Shown: piece by piece, positions 43,901 through 47,499 of the stretch
Numbering within the stretch: position 1 is the first letter of the stretch
Layout of the letters: each line of letters starts with the position of its first letter
Source of the DNA: Gryganskiella cystojenkinii
Lineage: Eukaryota > Mortierellomycota > Mortierellomycetes > Mortierellales > Mortierellaceae
Direction: 5' to 3'
Length of the DNA stretch: 47,499 nucleotides
NCBI GenBank assembly: GCA_015852425.1
Contig: JAAAIG010000044.1
Coordinates: 1 to 47,499, forward strand
Notes under the pieces: generated by a model
Seen by the model: the letters and a program-made list of their open reading frames with translations, nothing else
Databases searched by the model: none
Told to the model about the DNA's origin: nothing
Translations under genes and position numbers: made by a program

Positions 43901-45863
43901 TCTTTTTTGCTTCCTGATCCAAAGAAAATTGATGTCTATTCGGTGGCGGAAAGAAAGAAAAGAAAATAGATGAGACTTAGGACAAAGGAGATATTTAAAG
44001 TGTAAACAGTTCTTTTTTTCTTGTGTGTACTTTGGCAGTACAGCTAACGCCCAAAAACTCACTCCGAGTCACTTTTCTTTATTTGTCATCGACGGCTCAG
44101 TGTGATTGGAGTTCAACGCCCATCTTTCCCCCTCACTGGGGACTCAAAACAAGCTCTAGCCAATCTTTCTACACATAGACTTTTCTGACTCTAATTGTTC
44201 ACGAGTGACAAGAATAGCGGATGTAGAGGATCCTTTGGATCCAGAAAACGAAGGCCTACGACAGAGATCTGCGTGAAGGAGAATGAAAATGGCACTCCGG
44301 ACAAACAAATATACAAACAAACGTGGGCAAAAATAGCGAAGTGGGACAGATCTCATGGTCTCGTTTCCTTGCAGCAAATCTGCAACCCTCAATTTTTTCT
44401 TTTTTGCCTTTTGGCCTCTGCTCTCGTCCCATCTCATGGCAAACCCTTTCTCGACCTCTATATAGGTTCCTCACCTTCCTGTTGGCTTTGACGTCTCTTT
44501 TCAGTCCAATAGGGCATCTGCGCAGTTAAGCATTTCTACCTACCCCTCGCATTGTTATAATTTGCTTACTACGAGATGCGCTGAAATGCATCTATCCCGA
44601 GTCAGACAACAAAAGCTTGGACTATCAGTCGCCTGTGTGCCGGCGCACCTTTGTTTGGGGGGTGTGGGAAAATGCATCGGGAAAACGACGTGCCCGTCTG
44701 AAACACTCACTTAGCAGCACTTTCTAGCATAGTTGCCGCGTCTCTTCGAGGTGTTTTATGGATCCTAGTTGGACGACTTTGGTGGCGCGGAAAAAACCAT
44801 AAACAGATTCGCTTCTAAAGTCGATCGGTGCCACCAATGTTTCCATGGAAACACAAAAAAAGCAAACAAACTCTGCTGAGCAGCACTGGCACCCTCACCA
44901 CTCTACGAGGACTGACATGGACGCCCAAGAGTTTCTCATTTTGCGAATCAGCATCCTCTCTAGAAAAACGACGATCAAAGAGCTCACGGAATGACGGAGA
45001 ATGTACTGTAATCGACAACAGCTTCTGTGTGTTTAGAACTTTCTTCTACCAGAGACACGCTCAAAGTCGACGAGGCAAACAAGAATTTTTCTATTTAGAA
45101 GGTCCAGCTGGGGGTCAGAAAGGGGAACCCAAACGCACCCGAAATGTCTCACCTTTTTCGTCCAGAAGTGAGAGCCCAATCGCTCGCCAGCGGAGCGGGC
45201 TTTATGTCTGACAGACAGCATGAGTTTGCCATTCACATTTATTAAATCAGTCCATGGTTGACATGACGGAAGGTGATGACTTTGAGGACGGTGAATGTCA
45301 ACAGAAAGACGAGCGCACAAGATTCATCCGGCTATTCTCTAAATGAACAGATCCTATTCGTCGAACATGTATGAAGAGTTAAGAGAGCGTGCACAAAGAG
45401 GGAAAAAATTTAAGCTTTTCGCCTTCTGGTAACCGTCGACTTTGCTTTCTGTGCTATGAAGATGGACAAAAATGCAGGGACAAAGGGAGGGTCGCTTTGT
45501 TGTGAGGGAATTTCGCCAACCTTCTCTCCATGACATCGCTACACTGCAGCAAGGGTCGTTGTGTGATCTGTGCGGATCCCTTGTCATGAGAAAGTTGAAA
45601 AGAAAATGGAACTGTGACGGGCACCTGACTGGATCAATCAGAGTCGAAAGTCTCTTTTGCTTTGTGAAAGACCTTGCGAGACATACCTGCACCGTCATCG
45701 GACGAACCGGATTGGCAATTTGACTCCCAGCTGGGCAGACGAGCAAAAAATATAAAGATTCACTTTCCAGTCGTTTTTCTCTTCTTTTTTTTATTCATCA
45801 TCCAAACAAACAGTCTCTCGGCTAGATTCATTTTCTGCACTCCCCCGTCCCTCTACTCAATAC
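43901..45863. promoter_or_regulatory. Divergent intergenic region, MFS and stomatin-like promoters
   Basis: Nearly 2 kb between two divergent start codons. Near the MFS gene is a TTTAAATAT-type AT box (43991-43999); near the stomatin gene is a TATAAAG (45751-45757). A strong CTATATAGG at 44459-44467 has no gene within 500 nt on either side. ORFs of 70-130 codons here (for example 44828-45211) show no domain. No RNA gene recognised. Confidence 0.5.
45751..45757 (+). promoter_or_regulatory. TATA box of the stomatin-like gene
   Basis: TATAAAG, 113 nt before the first in-frame ATG (45864), followed by a pyrimidine-rich leader. Good motif and spacing. Confidence 0.5.
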
Positions 45864-47090
45864 ATGCATAGCAACCGCTCTGACGATATCACCATGGAAA
45901 CTCTTACGCCCACCTCCAATACCCCTGTCTCTCAGCAGCCTCGTGGCCAGCACGGCATGCAAAAGTCCTTTGCTGTCACCTACGACCCTGAAGATCAGAA
46001 CCAGTGAGTTATCTTGCAATCGTGTTGTATCATGACACCTTTTCGATTATACCTGGAAACTGACAGGCTCTTAATTTTCCTGCTCTTGAACTAAACAGTG
46101 GTCTTTATGGCTCCATCATGAACACTGCTGGTAACTGTATCGGTGCCATCGGCATGATCCCTCTCTGTGTCTGCTTCCCCAACCCTTACCACGTAAGTTG
46201 AACAAGACAACAGCAGCAGCAGTGAACAGTTATCATACAACAATAGCTAACCAATGACTTACTTTGCTTCCAATAGACCGTGGCCCAGGGACATGTCGGT
46301 TTGATATCCAGGTTCGGCAAGTTCTACAAGTGTGTCGACCCCGGCTTGACCAAGATCAATCCTGTGACTGAAAAGATGACCAAGGTCGACATCAAGATCC
46401 AGTTGGCCGAGATCCCTCGTCAGGTCATCATGACCAAGGACAATGTCAATGTTAACATTGAAAGTGTAATCTACTACAACTGTATTTCGCCCGAGCAGTA
46501 CACTTTTGGAGTAGCCGATGCTCGCTCTGCTTTGATTGAGAGGTATGAGCGCAAGGAGCAAAACAGCCATAAAAAACGACTGCAAAAAACGATCCCTCTT
46601 TGTCCTTGGAAACTAACCATGACATTCTTTCTTGTTCTCTTTTAGAACCCAAACCACTCTTCGTCATATTCTTGGTATGCGCGTACTTCAAGAGTTGATT
46701 GAGAACCGCGAGGCGATCGGTGAGGAGATCCAGGAGGTAATTGATGCGCCCGCCCGTGCCTGGGGTATCAAGGTCGAGTCTGTCCTCATCAAGGATATTA
46801 CTTTCTCCAAGGAGCTTCAAGAGTCTCTTTCTTCCGCTGCTCAGGCTAAGCGTTTGGCCGAGTCCAAGGTCATTGGCGCTCAGGCCGAGGTCGACAGTGC
46901 CAAGCTGATGAGAGCCGCTGCTGACATCTTGAACACTCCAGCGGCCATGCAGATCCGTTACCTCGAGACCATGACAAACATGGCCAAGGGTTCAAACACT
47001 CGCGTGATCTTTATGCCCACTCAGTCCAACGCCGACCAGATGTCGCCCTTGCAGGCCAACCAGTGGCAGCAGTTGGCCAACCAACAGTAA
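45864..47090 (+). CDS. Stomatin-like SPFH/band 7 protein
   Basis: Exons 45864-46003, 46099-46192, 46277-46542 and 46646-47090 give 314 residues; starting at the in-frame ATG at 45894 gives 304. The second ATG has the better context (CACCATGG), while the first is simply upstream, so the start is open. After a Thr/Ser/Gln-rich N-terminus comes a hydrophobic hairpin-type segment with cysteines (CIGAIGMIPLCVCFPNPYH), likely a palmitoylated monotopic membrane insert. The SPFH domain follows: VAQGHVGLISRFGKFYKCVD, VDIKIQLAEIPRQVIMTKDN, VNVNIESVIYY and TLRHILGMRVLQELIENRE. The C-terminal coiled coil is Ala/Glu-rich (AAQAKRLAESKVIGAQAEVD) with a LNTPAAMQIRYLETM oligomerisation segment. These proteins form cholesterol/ergosterol-associated membrane scaffolds and regulate channels. 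Confidence 0.95.
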
Positions 47091-47499
47091 CAAAAAGAAG
47101 ACAAACTGCACCATTGACTCGTTTGATACCCCACCCCACTCCTTTGGCATTATGTCCAGCCTGTCTCTGTAATTTTACACGCCACATAGTAAATAAACTT
47201 AATAATCTCCAATATTACAAGGGTTCGTCAACAAGGAGCGAGTTCGAACAAATGCCTATTGAAAAAAAGAGGTGGTACTATGGGCTGCTTTTTTGGTTGT
47301 TCTCTGTCCTCATTGACGAGATCGAGAAAGTTACACTCGGTGACAAAAAATAAGGGCTTTTTCCCTCTACACTATGACATCTATTCACTTCCATACATTG
47401 CCAAGCAATATCCCTCTTTTCTTTTTCTTGTCGTCTTTCTTTGTGCGACAAGCTCTTCTTGCGAAACGTGTGTTTTCAAGACTCGCACGAAACGGTGGG
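47091..47499. other. 3' end of stomatin gene and right edge
   Basis: The last 409 nt hold the stomatin 3' UTR (AATAAA-like at about 47190) and AT/TC-rich sequence. A 96-codon ORF (47063-47353) mostly overlaps the 3' UTR and is not supported. Nothing else is recognised up to the edge. Confidence 0.5.

Noticed and set aside
1..47499. CRISPR arrays, bacterial operons or insertion sequences
   Set aside because: None found; splice structure and gene families are eukaryotic throughout, and repeats seen are microsatellites or the one degenerate tandem array.

Overview
The window is eukaryotic and looks like a gene-dense stretch of an early-diverging filamentous fungus, most probably Mortierellomycota or a relative. 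Genes lie on both strands and carry several spliceosomal introns, mostly 75-280 nt with GT..AG ends. Intergenic DNA is rich in poly-T, TC and TCTG tracts. There are fungal-type families (Def1, Cps1/DIP2, Opy2-like anchor, double-psi barrel wall protein) and a Crinkler-type effector gene. The lineage is an inference from gene content; no rDNA or marker is present. All exon joins were worked out by hand from splice signals and reading phase. In every multi-exon gene the joined frame stays open from start to stop.

Layout. 1-1356 (+): 3' part of a His/Asp-rich repetitive protein. 1726-5350 (-): Def1/UBAP2-like protein. 6366-8740 (+): translation factor eIF2 gamma, 8 exons. 9774-14654 (+): ABCC-type full ABC transporter, 7 exons, followed at 14948-15055 by a relic copy of its own last 36 codons. 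15903-18761 (-): single-exon protein with one membrane span and a probable lumenal domain, function unknown. 20086-27498 (-): 10-exon Cps1/DIP2-family protein with two acyl-AMP-ligase-like domains. 28252-31329 (+): Opy2-like membrane anchor. 31884-33121 (-): secreted double-psi beta-barrel protein. 33122-37030: gene-poor DNA. 37031-39497 (+): Crinkler (CRN) protein with header, P-loop ATPase and nuclease-like region. 39498-42049: gene-poor DNA with a degenerate tandem repeat. 42050-43900 (-): monocarboxylate-type MFS transporter. 45864-47090 (+): stomatin-like SPFH protein.

Most of the window is housekeeping: transcription stress response (Def1), translation initiation (eIF2 gamma), lipid homeostasis (DIP2), export and import (ABC, MFS), osmosensing or wall signalling (Opy2-like), wall-associated secretion (double-psi barrel) and membrane scaffolding (stomatin). 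Neighbours show no operon-like or pathway logic. The stretch 33-42 kb stands apart: it is sparse, AT/poly-T rich, contains repeats and relic ORFs, and holds the one accessory gene, the CRN. This is the most likely place for an undescribed function. The CRN lacks an acidic residue where I would expect one in the nuclease core, so it may be a non-cleaving member or a decaying copy.
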